NCBI GenBank assembly: GCA_002441445.1
Contig: DJWC01000147.1
Coordinates: forward strand, 49,642-91,224
Origin: Pusillimonas sp. UBA6240
GTDB taxonomy: Bacteria; Pseudomonadota; Gammaproteobacteria; Burkholderiales; Burkholderiaceae_B
Direction: 5' to 3'
Length of the DNA: 41,583 bases
Shown: positions 23,788 through 31,929 of the stretch, piece by piece
Layout: the number at the start of each line of letters is the position of its first letter
Position numbering within the stretch: position 1 is the first letter of the stretch
The notes under the pieces: model-generated
What the model saw: only the letters and a program-made list of their open reading frames with translations
What the model was told of the DNA's origin: nothing
Databases searched by the model: none
Made by a program: the position numbers and the translations under genes

Positions 23788-25293
23788 TCATGACGCGGCG
23801 GCTCGAGTGCTTTGCGCCCGCAGCCGCTTGTACACCGAAGCGGCTAGTATGATGGCCGTGAGCGCGAAAAGCGCCAGGGCTACCGGCCTGGCCATGAGGT
23901 CGGGCAGGCTCTTGACGGTAATGGAGAAAACCACGATGTTTTGCTCCAGCAACGAACCCAGTATCACGCCCAGCACCACGGGCAGAATGGGGATGCGCAA
24001 AAAACGCAGCAGTATGGTGAACGCGGTAGCGATAAACATGATGCCGACATCGAACAGCCTGCTGTTGACCGCATAAGAGCCGAAGATGGAAAAGAATGCC
24101 ACGAAGGCGGCGATCCACCCCTTCGGGGCTTTGAGCACCACGGCGAAGTAGCGAATGGCGAACAGGCCGACGAACACCATGAAGATGTTGGTGATGACGA
24201 AGGCGACCAAGAAGGTGTACATCTCGGCGCCATGCTCCACGAACAGCAATGGCCCGGGCTGCATGCCGTGCAGCGTCAGTGCGCCGATGAACACCGCGGC
24301 CGCAGCGCTGCCGGGGATGCCGAGCGACAGCAAAGGTATCAAGGATCCGCCCACATTGGCGCTGATGGACGTTTCGGACGCAATCAGCCCTTGCGTGGAG
24401 CCATGCCCGAACTCTTCCGGCGTTCGTGAGAATTTTTTCTCTACGGCGTGCGCGACGAAGGGCGTGGATTCCGGGCCGATGGCGGGCATGATGCCCAGGA
24501 ATATGCCCGCCACCGTCGCGCGCAGATAAGTCCAGAAGGACGAGATCATGGTTTTCAGCACCCGCCATATCCCCGTGATCCCTTCGAAATGAATGGCAAT
24601 GGTCTTTTCTTCGGACAGCGCTTCCCGGGCCAGGAAAACCGCCTGGGTCATGCAGAAAAAGCCGATCAGTACGGCCAGCAGGTCCACGCCGGACAAGAGA
24701 TCCGGCATGCCGAACGTAAAGCGGGATTCGCCATTGATCGGGTCCTGCCCTATGCTGGCCAGGGTCAGGCCCAACAGGCAGCCCAGCAAGTTATGAAGCA
24801 TGGGCGTATCGAGCATGACGATGACGATCGCCAGGCTGAATATAAGCAGGGCCACGAATTCCGGGGGACCGAAGGACAGCGCCAGCTTTGCCAGCACCGG
24901 CGTCAGGAACAGCATGGCGATGGCGGACAGCGCGCCGCCGACGCCCGAGCTTACGGCCGCCAGCGCCAGCGCGTAAGGCGCATCGCCGCGGCGGGCCATC
25001 GCATAGCCCTCCCAGCCGGTAATGATGGACGCGGGCGTTCCCGGTACGTTGATCAGAATGGCGGAAATGCTGCCGCCGAAAATCGCGCCTGCGTAGATCC
25101 CGCCAAGCATGATGAGCCCATGCGTCGGGCTCATGATGAAGGTGATGGGAACGAAGAGGGCGATCGCCAGCGTAGCGGTGAGGCCGGGTATGGCCCCGAA
25201 GATGATGCCGATCACGATGCCCAGCACCGAGAACAGAATGCTTGCCGGCGCAAGGGCGGATTGCAGGGCGTCAAGGAACTGGACGTCGAACAT
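23788..25293 (-). CDS. tctA: TctA-family large membrane subunit of tripartite tricarboxylate transporter
   Basis: 501-residue, strongly hydrophobic permease with about ten or more membrane segments. TctA features include GAIPGLTATLAIALFVPITF near the N-terminus, GGIYAGAIFGGSISAILINVPG, and the later LGIPGSAAAAVFIGAL repeat-like counterpart. It forms the secondary-transport channel, taking solute from the periplasmic TctC/Bug receptor. AGGAAGCCTG precedes the ATG. It is the third gene of a tctC-tctB-tctA operon and ends against the convergent wzz-like gene. It may also serve the isolated Bug receptors elsewhere in the window. Confidence 0.95.
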   Translation of the reverse strand: MFDVQFLDALQSALAPASILFSVLGIVIGIIFGAIPGLTATLAIALFVPITFIMSPTHGLIMLGGIYAGAIFGGSISAILINVPGTPASIITGWEGYAMARRGDAPYALALAAVSSGVGGALSAIAMLFLTPVLAKLALSFGPPEFVALLIFSLAIVIVMLDTPMLHNLLGCLLGLTLASIGQDPINGESRFTFGMPDLLSGVDLLAVLIGFFCMTQAVFLAREALSEEKTIAIHFEGITGIWRVLKTMISSFWTYLRATVAGIFLGIMPAIGPESTPFVAHAVEKKFSRTPEEFGHGSTQGLIASETSISANVGGSLIPLLSLGIPGSAAAAVFIGALTLHGMQPGPLLFVEHGAEMYTFLVAFVITNIFMVFVGLFAIRYFAVVLKAPKGWIAAFVAFFSIFGSYAVNSRLFDVGIMFIATAFTILLRFLRIPILPVVLGVILGSLLEQNIVVFSITVKSLPDLMARPVALALFALTAIILAASVYKRLRAQSTRAAAS

Positions 25294-25302
25294 CAGGCTT
25301 CC

Positions 25303-25779
25303 TTAAAAGCGGTATATAAGCGCATTGATCCACTGATCGGGCCAGGCTTCAGGAACCGGCACATAAATGATGCTTTTGAGCAGTGCCGAAAAGACGACCG
25401 TAAAGCACAGGATGCCCAGCAGCGCCAGCCAAGGGCGTGCCGTGCCGAAAAGGACGGCTGAGCCGTAAAGCACGATGGTGGTCGAGGCGATGAATCCCGT
25501 CCATGTCATCAAGAGCGGGTACTGCAGCCAGATGGCGCAAAAGAGCGCGAAGCGGAACAGCGCTTGCGTAGGGCCGGTGTGCAGCGAGGCGAGCTCGGGG
25601 TCGTTGGCGCTGATGGCGCGCGCTCTCCAGGATTGCAGACCGTTCCAGACCAGCAATGCCATGCTGGCTCCGATCAGCACCTGCGGATACAGCCCCGACG
25701 GCCCCGATATTTTCAGCGACTCCACGCCCAACACCGCCAGTCCGGCGAGCAGCAGGGCGGACATGCAAAGAAAGAGCAT
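25303..25779 (-). CDS. tctB: TctB-family small membrane subunit of tripartite tricarboxylate transporter
   Basis: 158-residue small membrane protein with about four hydrophobic helices (LFLCMSALLLAGLAVLGV at the N-terminus, then LFRFALFCAIWLQYPLLM and a C-terminal pair ending in PEAWPDQWINALIYRF). TctB proteins are poorly conserved but have this size and position. AAGGAAATAGTCCG lies before the ATG. It is nine bases from tctA and four from tctC, so all three subunits are one transcript. Confidence 0.9.
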   Translation of the reverse strand: MLFLCMSALLLAGLAVLGVESLKISGPSGLYPQVLIGASMALLVWNGLQSWRARAISANDPELASLHTGPTQALFRFALFCAIWLQYPLLMTWTGFIASTTIVLYGSAVLFGTARPWLALLGILCFTVVFSALLKSIIYVPVPEAWPDQWINALIYRF

Positions 25780-25783
25780 CGGA

Positions 25784-26755
25784 CTATTTCCTTTGAGCGA
25801 GGAAATCGGCGATCACCTTCATGGATCGTTGGTAGGTATCGCGGGTGGTCTGGGCGTCGGTGGGTGTAAGGGAAATACCGGCTGCCTGGAATTTTTTGAT
25901 GGCTTGCGGGTCCTTCATCACTTTCAGAAAGCCTTCCTCCAGTTTTTTCTGAATGGCCTGTGGCGTTGCGGGGGGCACGGTAACGAAACGGCTGGCGCCC
26001 CAAACGCCTTCATCGATCTTTATGCCCAGCTCGCCCATGGCGGGAACATCGGGCAGGGCCGCGAAACGCTTCTGATCGCTGACTGCGATGGCCTTCAACT
26101 GGCCGGCCTTGATGTAAGGCTCCACCTCTTCATAGAAGGCGCTCGCTATGTCCACATTGCCGCCGAGCAATGCAGTGACGCCCGGCTTTCCCCCTTGGAA
26201 GGGGACATGCGTCAGTTTGATGCCGGCGTTGCGTTCGACGATGGAGGCCACGAAATCAAAGACGTTATTGGGAATGACGGCGATCTTCAGGCCGGATGGC
26301 TGGCTCTTGGCATGGTCGATGAGCTGGGGAAAGTCCAGCTTTCCGAGGGGGCCATCCGTGCGGGTCACCCATAGCACCGGGGTGAAGTTTATGCCCGCGA
26401 TAGGCGTGAAGTCTTCAGCCTTGAAGGGCGCATCGCGCACAAGGATGTCCAGCGCCAGGAAGGGGTTGGCCAAGACGCCCACGGTATAGCCGTCGGGCGC
26501 GGTGTTTTTCGCCAGCCATGTGTGGCCGACGATGCCGCCTCCGCCGGTGCGGTTTTGAACACGGAATTTATCCCCCAAGACGCGTTCCGATTCCTGCGCG
26601 AGCGTGCGCGCGGTCACGTCCATTCCTCCGCCCGCGGGGTAAACCACGACCATTTCTATCGGCCGATTGGGATAATCCTTAGGGACGCCTTGCGCAAAGG
26701 CGAAAGAGGAAACTGTCAAGGCGACGGCGCCTGCGATGCTGATCAAGTGTTTCAT
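25784..26755 (-). CDS. tctC: TctC/Bug-family periplasmic receptor of the adjoining TctAB transporter
   Basis: 323-residue periplasmic receptor with a signal peptide (about 1-21, cleavage after SFAFAQ) and Bug-fold motifs: YPNRPIEMVVVYPAGGGMD, APDGYT and HVPFQGGKPG. The ATG at 26755 with AGGAGATAGAC upstream is the true start; the frame continues upstream into the neighbouring gene without meaning. Being in one operon with tctB and tctA, it is the cognate receptor, and the enzyme genes around it suggest the ligand is a carboxylate later activated with CoA. Confidence 0.94.
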   Translation of the reverse strand: MKHLISIAGAVALTVSSFAFAQGVPKDYPNRPIEMVVVYPAGGGMDVTARTLAQESERVLGDKFRVQNRTGGGGIVGHTWLAKNTAPDGYTVGVLANPFLALDILVRDAPFKAEDFTPIAGINFTPVLWVTRTDGPLGKLDFPQLIDHAKSQPSGLKIAVIPNNVFDFVASIVERNAGIKLTHVPFQGGKPGVTALLGGNVDIASAFYEEVEPYIKAGQLKAIAVSDQKRFAALPDVPAMGELGIKIDEGVWGASRFVTVPPATPQAIQKKLEEGFLKVMKDPQAIKKFQAAGISLTPTDAQTTRDTYQRSMKVIADFLAQRK

Positions 26756-26807
26756 GTCTATCTCCTGTTTTTTCGCTTCGGATGTCGTTCGCTTCAGGGC
26801 TTGCGAT

Positions 26808-28763
26808 CTATAAGGAAAGGGCGATGGCGTGGCCTTCATGCACGGCGCACAAGACATTGCGCGGCGACATGCAGTCCCCTGCCAGCAGAGCCTCCACCCC
26901 TTCGGCCTGGAGCCGGCCGTACAACTGGTCATCGGCGATGCGGGGCGTCGACCAAAGGAACAAGTCGACTCCTTCGATAGTCTGGCGCCTTTCGGTGAAG
27001 ACATTGCGCCATTCCAGTACCTGGCCCGTCAGCGAGACGGGTTCGGCCGCGGTCACGATACCGACGTTCGCCTCGTATAGCCGGCGATGCACGCCGATTG
27101 CGCTGCAGTAATTCACGTTCTGGGCGATATGTGTGCGCGGGGTCAATAGAAATACCCGCTCGTATTTGCCCGCCAGTTCTTCGGCCACCGCATAAGTGGC
27201 CGCGGTATGGTCTTTATCGAAGAGCACCGCGGTGGCGCCCCGGCGATCCCTGATGCCGGGGTCTTGCGCCCAGTCGCGCGCGGACATGCCCGCGTCAAGG
27301 CCGTCCGGAGGACGCTGGTGAGAGCCAGTGGCCACTATCACGACCTCCGCGCCGAAGCGCCGCGCATCGCCGGCGTCGTGTATGGGCGTGTTGGAATGAA
27401 CCGACACGCCATGGCGCTTCAACTGCCGTTCCCACCACGCAATCAAGCCCAGGTATTCGCCGCGATGGGGCAGGCCGGCCTCGATGCGCAGTTTTCCGCC
27501 CAAGTTCGGCCCCTGGCCGGCGAGCGTCACCTGGTGGCCTCGCGCCGCCGCGGTGAGCGCCGCCTGTATACCCGCGGGCCCTGTTCCCGCGACCAGTACT
27601 TTTCGCGGGTTCCGCGTTTTGGGCAATTCCCCCTGAGCCTCGCCGGGCTTGCCCAGCTGGGGGTTCTGGAACTCTTCCAGCGGCTTGCCGACGTGTATTT
27701 CCCCCCAGGCGATATTGTCGAAGGTTGATACGCGGATATCCGCCGCATTCCCGGCGGCGGCCTTGTTGGCCCATGCGGCGTCGGCGATCAAGGCCCGCGA
27801 CATGCCGACGAAATCGCAGCAAGCCTCCGCTATGGCCGCTTCGGCCTCGTCGGGCAGGGCGATGCGCCCCATCGCCATGACGGGGATGCCGGCAGCGGCC
27901 GGCCTTATTTTCTTGTGTATGTCCAGAAAGTGCCCGCGTTTGAACGCCATGTCCGGGACATGGGTCTCCAGGCTCAGGCTGAAGTTGCCCTGGCTATAGG
28001 CGAAGTAATCGATCAGCCCCGTGGCGGCCAAATCCGCGGTGATGCGGGCGGCTTCGTCCGGATCGATGCCCCCCGCGATACCCTCGGTGCCCGGCATTTT
28101 CAGCCCGATGATGAAGTCCGTGCCGCAGAGCTGCCGTATTCCTTGGGCGACCTCTTGCACGAAGCGCGTGCGGTTCCGCAGTGTTCCCCCATAGGCGTCC
28201 GTGCGTTTATTGGACCAGGGCGACAGGAATTGCGTGATCAAGTAGCCATGCGCGCCATGCAGCTCGACGCCGGCGAAGCCGCAGCGATGCATGCGCGCCG
28301 CTACGTTCACGTATTCCTCGGCGACTTTGCGCACTGTGTCGGTCGACATTACATGAGGTACGGTCCAGCTCAATGCGTCGGGCTGGTCGGATACGCCTTT
28401 GGGCGACGCCACGGGCGACCAGAGCTGCTGCCGCCCCGGATGCCAGAGCTGCGCGAGCAGGCAGGCGCCGCTGTTTCCCACCAGTTCCGCGGTTTTTTTG
28501 AAGCCCGCTTCATTGTCGGCCTCGTATCCGGCAACGATGCCGCCTTGCGCCAGGGCATCGGGGTCCACGGCGATGATTTCCGTGATGATCATTCCTGTGC
28601 CGCCTTTGGCGCGTTCAACCAGGAAGTCGACCCAGCGCGGGGTAACGCGATGCCCTGCGGCATAGTTGGTCAACGTGGCGGGCAATGCGATCCGGTTGCG
28701 CAAGGTCCTGCGGCCTACGGTCAATGGCTCGAATAAGTGCGGGAAAGGGGCGGAACCCTTCAT
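26808..28763 (-). CDS. 2,4-dienoyl-CoA reductase-like FMN/FAD flavoenzyme lacking Fe-S cysteines
   Basis: 651-residue two-domain flavoenzyme. The N-terminal old-yellow-enzyme barrel (about 1-340) has QLWHPGRQ and the active-site block HGAHGYLITQF (169-179). The C-terminal FAD/NAD(P) part starts with VLVAGTGPAGIQAA (about 389-402). In the FadH/trimethylamine-dehydrogenase family the two are joined by a four-Cys [4Fe-4S] site. Here the matching segment (about 344-366) contains no Cys: the expected positions read Ser, Asp, Trp or gap, and Glu. Electron transfer must differ, or the FAD domain is structural. AGGAGACCGTAA precedes the ATG. It is the first gene of the tctCBA transcript and may reduce an unsaturated acyl-CoA or enoate. 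Confidence 0.88.
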   Translation of the reverse strand: MKGSAPFPHLFEPLTVGRRTLRNRIALPATLTNYAAGHRVTPRWVDFLVERAKGGTGMIITEIIAVDPDALAQGGIVAGYEADNEAGFKKTAELVGNSGACLLAQLWHPGRQQLWSPVASPKGVSDQPDALSWTVPHVMSTDTVRKVAEEYVNVAARMHRCGFAGVELHGAHGYLITQFLSPWSNKRTDAYGGTLRNRTRFVQEVAQGIRQLCGTDFIIGLKMPGTEGIAGGIDPDEAARITADLAATGLIDYFAYSQGNFSLSLETHVPDMAFKRGHFLDIHKKIRPAAAGIPVMAMGRIALPDEAEAAIAEACCDFVGMSRALIADAAWANKAAAGNAADIRVSTFDNIAWGEIHVGKPLEEFQNPQLGKPGEAQGELPKTRNPRKVLVAGTGPAGIQAALTAAARGHQVTLAGQGPNLGGKLRIEAGLPHRGEYLGLIAWWERQLKRHGVSVHSNTPIHDAGDARRFGAEVVIVATGSHQRPPDGLDAGMSARDWAQDPGIRDRRGATAVLFDKDHTAATYAVAEELAGKYERVFLLTPRTHIAQNVNYCSAIGVHRRLYEANVGIVTAAEPVSLTGQVLEWRNVFTERRQTIEGVDLFLWSTPRIADDQLYGRLQAEGVEALLAGDCMSPRNVLCAVHEGHAIALSL

Positions 28764-28800
28764 TTACGGTCTCCTGGCTCATTTTTGTTGTGGCGTTCGG

Positions 28801-28857
28801 CATAGCTTTGACACTGTCCTCAAAGCTATGTACGATTTACACTATTGTATGGACAAT
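28801..28857. promoter_or_regulatory. Divergent control region with two inverted repeats
   Basis: Between the flavoenzyme and maoC genes there is a perfect 11-base inverted repeat, CATAGCTTTGA (28801-28811) with TCAAAGCTATG (28820-28830), with an eight-base spacer. Nearby is ATTGT-ATGG-ACAAT (28844-28857). The second has the TTGT..ACAA form seen at sites of UTRA-type GntR regulators; such a regulator is encoded at 31930. Both are inferred operators for this divergent pair of operons. Confidence 0.5.
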
Positions 28858-28879
28858 TTAAAAATAAGGAAATACATTC

Positions 28880-29428
28880 GTGCTCACTGCGGAAAAAATC
28901 GGCGACCAGCGCTACCGCGCCCGCTATGGACGATATTTCGAAGAGTTCACCCTGGGCGATACCTATGAGCATCGGCCGGGCCGCACCGTTACAGAGAGTG
29001 ACAACATCCAGTTTTCGCTGCTCACGATGAACAGCCATCCCATGCATTGCGACAAGGCGCATGCGCAAAAAAGCGAATTCGGCGACCTTATCGTCAACAG
29101 CGGGCTGACGCTCGCGATCGTCCTCGGCCTGACCGTCAACGACGTCAGCGCCCAGGCGATCGCGAATCTGGGCTGGAAGGAGATCGTTCTGACGGCGCCT
29201 GTATTCGCCGGGGATACGCTTTATGCCGAATCCACCGTTCTGGCCAAGCGGGAATCGAAGTCCAGGCCTGGACAAGGCATCGTCACAGTCAGTACGCGCG
29301 CCTATAAGCAGACCGGCGTGCAGGTCATGGCTTTCGAGCGGACCTTCCTGGTGCCCAAGCAATACGCCGCCGGCCCTACGCCGGGCGCCCCTACGTCGGG
29401 CACCCCTACGCCGGGCGCCCCCAATTAA
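28880..29428 (+). CDS. MaoC-like enoyl-CoA hydratase/dehydratase
   Basis: 182-residue hot-dog-fold hydratase. The block GRYFEEFTLGDTYEHRPGRT (about 17-36) and TESDNIQFSLLTMNSHPMHCD (about 38-58) match MaoC proteins of the mesaconyl-CoA/2-methylfumaryl-CoA hydratase type, with the Asn-His-Asp hydratase residues. It would add water to an unsaturated acyl-CoA. The start is a GTG at 28880 with AAGGAAA upstream. It is the first gene of the plus-strand CoA operon and is followed by an acyl-CoA dehydrogenase. Its C-terminus carries a short low-complexity tail from a threefold 15-base repeat. Confidence 0.87.
   Translation: MLTAEKIGDQRYRARYGRYFEEFTLGDTYEHRPGRTVTESDNIQFSLLTMNSHPMHCDKAHAQKSEFGDLIVNSGLTLAIVLGLTVNDVSAQAIANLGWKEIVLTAPVFAGDTLYAESTVLAKRESKSRPGQGIVTVSTRAYKQTGVQVMAFERTFLVPKQYAAGPTPGAPTSGTPTPGAPN
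29374..29418 (+). repeat. Three tandem 15-base units inside maoC-like gene end
   Basis: Units at 29374-29388, 29389-29403 and 29404-29418 read CCCTACGCCGGGCGC, CCCTACGTCGGGCAC and CCCTACGCCGGGCGC. They encode a Pro/Thr/Gly/Ala-rich tail beyond the folded hydratase domain. Units of 15 bases keep the frame, so the copy number could vary without breaking the protein. Confidence 0.85.
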
Positions 29429-29461
29429 CTGATTTCCGGCCGAGCAAGAACGGAACCCATC

Positions 29462-30631
29462 ATGACTTCAAATACACCACGCAGGCAGGATGAAGAGCAG
29501 GAAGCGCTGATTCTGGACTCGGTAGATCGTTTTCTGGAATCCGAGGTCCGCCCGTATGTGCACGATCTGGAATATCACGATGCCTATCCCGAAGAAATCG
29601 TTCAGAAAATGAAGTGCATGGGGCTTTTTGGCTGCCTGATAGATCAGGAGTATGGCGGGCTGGGCTTGTCGACGGTCACTTATGCGAAGATCATTTCGCG
29701 CATGTCGGCTGTCTGGATGTCGATCTCGGGCATCATCAATTCGCACCTCATCACCGCATCGGCCATACAGCGTTCGGGTACTGCCGAGCAAAAGCGCCGG
29801 TTCTTGCCGCGCATGGCCACCGGCGAACTGCATAGCGGTATCGCCCTGACCGAGCCCGATTGCGGCACCGACCTGCAGGCGATACGCAGCACCGCGGAGC
29901 GCCGCGGCGATGTCTATGTCATCAACGGCGCAAAAATGTGGATCACCAACAGCCTGTACGGCAACTGCGTCGGCCTATTGGTCAAGACCGACCCCGGCGC
30001 ATCTCCGCGCCACAAAGGCATGAGTCTTTTCATCGCTGAAAAAGGGCCCGGTTTCGTTGTCAGCAAGAAGCTGGACAAACTGGGATACCGGGGAATCGAC
30101 ACTTGTGCGCTGAATTTCGATGACTACAAAGTGCCTGCGGACTGTCTGGTAGGGGGTGTGGAAGGGCGCGGCCTGCAGCAAGTGCTTAGCGGGCTGGAGC
30201 TCGGCCGGGTCAATGTGGCGGCGCGTGGCCTGGGCGTCGCCCAGGCCGCCCTCGACGAGGCGGTTTCTTATTCGCAGAGCCGCAAGACTTTCGGCAAGCC
30301 GATATGCGAGCATCAGGCCATACAGCTGAAACTGGGCGAAATGGCCACCCGGGTCGAAGCCGCCCGCCACCTCGTCCATGCGGCCGCCGCCGCTTACGAC
30401 CGGGGCGAACGCTGCGATATGGAGGCGGGGATGGCCAAGTACTTCGCCACAGAGGCCGCTTTCGAGAACGCCCACGAAGCGATGCGCATCTTCGGCGCAT
30501 ACGGCTACTCTCGCGAATATAACGTGGAGCGCCTTTATCGTGATGCGCCATTGCTGACCATAGGCGAAGGCACGAACGAGATGCAGCGCATCATCATTGC
30601 GCGCCAGCTCATCGAAAGGAACCGCATATGA
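29462..30631 (+). CDS. Acyl-CoA dehydrogenase
   Basis: 389-residue FAD enzyme introducing a 2,3-double bond into an acyl-CoA. Family signatures are ALTEPDCGTDLQAI (about 127-140), KMWITNSLYGN, and the C-terminal catalytic Glu369 in IGEGTNEMQR. The central LDKLGYRGIDTC resembles glutaryl-/short-branched-chain enzymes. It follows maoC by about 30 bases and overlaps the CoA-transferase start as ATGA (30628-30631). Together they suggest CoA activation, dehydrogenation and hydration of a short or branched (di)carboxylate. The precise acyl group is not determined. Confidence 0.93.
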   Translation: MTSNTPRRQDEEQEALILDSVDRFLESEVRPYVHDLEYHDAYPEEIVQKMKCMGLFGCLIDQEYGGLGLSTVTYAKIISRMSAVWMSISGIINSHLITASAIQRSGTAEQKRRFLPRMATGELHSGIALTEPDCGTDLQAIRSTAERRGDVYVINGAKMWITNSLYGNCVGLLVKTDPGASPRHKGMSLFIAEKGPGFVVSKKLDKLGYRGIDTCALNFDDYKVPADCLVGGVEGRGLQQVLSGLELGRVNVAARGLGVAQAALDEAVSYSQSRKTFGKPICEHQAIQLKLGEMATRVEAARHLVHAAAAAYDRGERCDMEAGMAKYFATEAAFENAHEAMRIFGAYGYSREYNVERLYRDAPLLTIGEGTNEMQRIIIARQLIERNRI

Positions 30632-31836
30632 CCGCGCAAGCCAATGAGCCGGAGCAGGCCGGCCTGCTGGAGGGCATCAGGATCATCGCCGTGGAACAGT
30701 ATGGCGCGGGCCCTTTCGGCACCCAGCACTTGGCCGACCTGGGGGCGGAGGTCATAAAAATTGAAAACCGCAAGGAAGGCGGCGATATCAGCCGCCATGT
30801 CGGGCCTTACTATCTGGGCGACAATGACAGCCAGTTCTTTCAGTCGTTCAACCGCAACAAAAAGAGCATGACGCTGGACCTGAAGGCGCCCGAAGGCCGG
30901 CAGATTCTGCATCGCTTGTCGCGGGACGCGGATGTGGTGTTCAATAATCTGCGCGGCGACCTGCCCAAGAAGCTGGGCCTGGACTATGCAAGCCTGGAGC
31001 CATCCAACAAGCGCATCGTCTGTGTGCACCTTTCCGCATATGGCCGAACGGGCTCGCGCGCGGCATGGCCGGGGTACGATTACCTGATGCAGTCGGAAGC
31101 CGGCTATTTATCCGTAACCGGCGAGCCGGACGGGCCGCCGACCCGCATGGGCCTGTCCATCATCGACCTCATGACGGGCACCACCGCGGCCATGGCGATG
31201 CTGGCCGGCATCCTGAGCGCCCGCAGGCTGGACAGGGGGCGGGATATCGACGTTTCATTATTCGACGTGGCGCTGCACAACCTGGCCTATGTCGCCACCT
31301 GGTATTTGAATGCGGGCAAGGTACTGGGCAGGGAAGAGGCGTCCAGCCATCCGTCATTGACGCCCAGCCAGCTTTATAGAACGAAGGACGGCTGGATATT
31401 CATCATGTGCAACAAGGAAAAGTTCTGGCCGATACTGTGCGACAAGCTCGGCCGGCCGGAATGGGCGAGCCAGGAAAAATACAGGAATTTTTCCAATCGG
31501 CTGGCGTCCAGGAAGGAATTGACTAAAGACCTGGAGGGCGTGCTGAAAACCAGGACGACCGCGGAGTGGCTGGCGATTTTTTCCGGCGAAGTGCCGGCCG
31601 CGCCCGTTTACAATATCCAGCAGGCTCTGGATAATGGTTTTGTACGAGAGCAGGAGCGCGTTCTGGTTTTGGAGCGCAAAGACGGGGCCATACGAACCAT
31701 AGCCTCGCCGGTGCGCGCGGGGCCCCATCCGGCCAGGCCCGCTCCCGACATGGGGGAGCATAATCGCTCCATTCTGGAATCAGCCGGCTATAGCGCCGCC
31801 GAAATTGAAGACTTCATTGCTCGATCCGTGGTCTGA
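30628..31836 (+). CDS. CaiB/BaiF family III CoA-transferase
   Basis: 402-residue family III CoA-transferase, moving CoA from a donor such as succinyl-CoA to the pathway acid. The N-terminal domain shows VEQYGAGPFGTQHLADLGAE and IKIENRKEGGD. The catalytic Asp180 sits in MGLSIIDLMTG, and the C-terminal lobe has SQLYRTKDGWIFI. It is translationally coupled to the acyl-CoA dehydrogenase and is the activating step of the operon. The substrate is probably the acid imported by the nearby TctABC; this is inference from position. Confidence 0.93.
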   Translation: MTAQANEPEQAGLLEGIRIIAVEQYGAGPFGTQHLADLGAEVIKIENRKEGGDISRHVGPYYLGDNDSQFFQSFNRNKKSMTLDLKAPEGRQILHRLSRDADVVFNNLRGDLPKKLGLDYASLEPSNKRIVCVHLSAYGRTGSRAAWPGYDYLMQSEAGYLSVTGEPDGPPTRMGLSIIDLMTGTTAAMAMLAGILSARRLDRGRDIDVSLFDVALHNLAYVATWYLNAGKVLGREEASSHPSLTPSQLYRTKDGWIFIMCNKEKFWPILCDKLGRPEWASQEKYRNFSNRLASRKELTKDLEGVLKTRTTAEWLAIFSGEVPAAPVYNIQQALDNGFVREQERVLVLERKDGAIRTIASPVRAGPHPARPAPDMGEHNRSILESAGYSAAEIEDFIARSVV

Positions 31837-31904
31837 CCGCGCGCCTAAGACGACACCCTTGCGTGGTGGCGGCGAAGCTCCGGCCGGCAGGCCGAGGGTT
31901 CTTC

Positions 31905-31916
31905 ACAATATATTGT
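31905..31916. promoter_or_regulatory. Palindrome ACAATATATTGT before gntR (UTRA)
   Basis: A perfect 12-base palindrome lies 13 bases before the start codon of the GntR/UTRA gene. Its half-site ACAAT/ATTGT is the same as in the repeat at 28844-28857, though the two halves point the other way. It is a likely autoregulatory site or part of the promoter. Confidence 0.45.
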
Positions 31917-31929
31917 CGATGCTTCTTAC

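Noticed and set aside
24448..25461. 337-residue plus-strand frame rich in Gln, Asp and Arg
   Set aside because: Antisense to tctA/tctB; low-complexity shadow translation.
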